Assembly: GCF_003697345.1 (NCBI RefSeq)
Contig: NZ_RFLY01000006.1
Location: 1 to 64,000 of the forward strand
Source of the DNA: Solilutibacter pythonis
GTDB lineage: Bacteria; Pseudomonadota; Gammaproteobacteria; Xanthomonadales; Xanthomonadaceae
DNA: 64,000 nucleotides
Direction of reading: 5' to 3'
In this document: positions 63,493 to 64,000 of the stretch, one piece after another
Numbering within the stretch: the first letter of the stretch is position 1
Layout of the letters: each line of letters starts with the position of its first letter
Notes under the pieces: model-generated
What the model was told of the DNA's origin: nothing
The model's input: the letters and a program-made list of their open reading frames with translations, nothing else
The model's database searches: none
Made by a program: the position numbers and the translations under genes

Positions 63493-64000
63493 ATGCGCCT
63501 GTCGCAATTCCACCTGCATACCGAGAAGGAAACCCCGGCCGAGGCCGAGATCGTCAGCCACAAGCTGATGCTCAAGGCCGGCATGATCCGCAAGCTGGCC
63601 GCCGGCCTCTATACCTGGTCGCCGCTGGGCCTGCGCGTGCTGCGCAAGGTGGAAAACATCGTGCGCGAGGAAATGACCCGCGCCGGCGCCATCGAAACCC
63701 TGATGCCGACCATCCAGCCGCGCGAGCTGTGGGAGGAAACCGGGCGCTGGCAGAAATTCGGCGGCCAACTGCTGAAAATAGAAGATCGCAAGGAAGCCGG
63801 TTACTGCTATGCGCCGACCGCCGAGGAAGTGATCACCGATTTCGCCCGCCACGAGCTGTCCAGCTACAAGCAGCTGCCGGTCAATTTCTTCCAGATCCAG
63901 ACCAAGTTCCGCGACGAGATACGCCCGCGCTTCGGCGTGATGCGCGCGCGCGAATTCCTGATGAAGGACGCCTACTCCTTCCACCTGGATGAAGCCTCGC
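63493..64000 (+). CDS. proS: Prolyl-tRNA synthetase (5' part)
   Basis: The first 169 codons are present and the gene continues off the right edge. [52 protein letters not shown] is the canonical start of bacterial (prokaryote-type) ProRS; class II motif 1/2 regions [16 protein letters not shown] and [28 protein letters not shown] follow. It charges tRNA-Pro. The catalytic insertion and C-terminal domain are outside the window. Confidence 0.97.
   Translation, partial: MRLSQFHLHTEKETPAEAEIVSHKLMLKAGMIRKLAAGLYTWSPLGLRVLRKVENIVREEMTRAGAIETLMPTIQPRELWEETGRWQKFGGQLLKIEDRKEAGYCYAPTAEEVITDFARHELSSYKQLPVNFFQIQTKFRDEIRPRFGVMRAREFLMKDAYSFHLDEAS

Overview
The window is about 64 kb of GC-rich chromosomal DNA from a gammaproteobacterium, most likely a member of the Lysobacterales (Xanthomonadales). 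The evidence is the gene content and order: a Bat aerotolerance operon, divergent pilMNOPQ and a PBP1A gene, spoT-rpoZ-gmk-yicC-rph-rdgB-hemW, zapA-6S RNA-fau-EVE-rpiA, lptFG divergent from pepA, and an effector with a VirD4-interacting C-terminal domain beside a virD4-like gene, as in the antibacterial type IV secretion systems (X-T4SS) of this order. Genus and species cannot be fixed from the sequence alone. No tRNA or rRNA gene, IS element, CRISPR array or replication origin was seen.

Region 1 (1-2.8 kb) is the edge of a probable X-T4SS locus. It holds the 5' end of a virD4-like coupling protein gene (- strand) and, divergently, a 4-5-helix membrane protein followed by a 593-residue protein whose C-terminus looks like an XVIPCD secretion signal. 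I read the pair as an undescribed membrane-targeting effector with its integral-membrane immunity protein. Region 2 (2.9-5.3 kb) has a lipoprotein phosphatase with a hexanucleotide repeat and a compact sulfide-response operon: rhodanese, BigR/SqrR-like ArsR repressor and persulfide-dioxygenase-type MBL protein. Region 3 (5.4-13.9 kb) is metabolic and transport genes: an acetyl-CoA hydrolase/transferase-family protein, an ABC-F ATPase, transketolase, a DUF3829 lipoprotein and an acidic amino acid/dicarboxylate symporter.

Region 4 (13.9-20.9 kb, - strand) is a tightly overlapped operon: moxR, DUF58, DUF4381, batA, a batB-TPR fusion and batD. Region 5 (21-28.6 kb) is the type IV pilus assembly operon pilMNOPQ, divergent from the PBP1A gene. 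Region 6 (28.7-33.6 kb) has a conserved unknown gene ending in a 21-22-bp minisatellite, citrate synthase, an alpha/beta hydrolase, ribosomal protein L31 type B, a nucleoside hydrolase and a small HhH protein. Region 7 (33.6-43.4 kb) is a housekeeping block: recG, ridA, spoT, rpoZ, gmk, yicC, then rph and rdgB on the + strand. A small accessory insertion (DUF2335 protein plus a small ORF) sits between rpoZ and gmk, and a decayed cupin gene follows rdgB.

Region 8 (43.4-51.3 kb) contains hemW, a DUF1631 gene coupled to a PilZ c-di-GMP receptor, pepQ, a lipoprotein, crcB, pepP and a UPF0149 gene. Region 9 (51.4-54.1 kb) is the ZapB-like/zapA/6S RNA/fau/EVE/rpiA cluster. Region 10 (54-64 kb) has lptGF, pepA, holC, valS, rimI, a small gene in the holD position, pssA, a DUF4124 protein and the start of proS. 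Many neighbouring genes share ATGA or GTGA stop-start overlaps, so translational coupling is probably common here.
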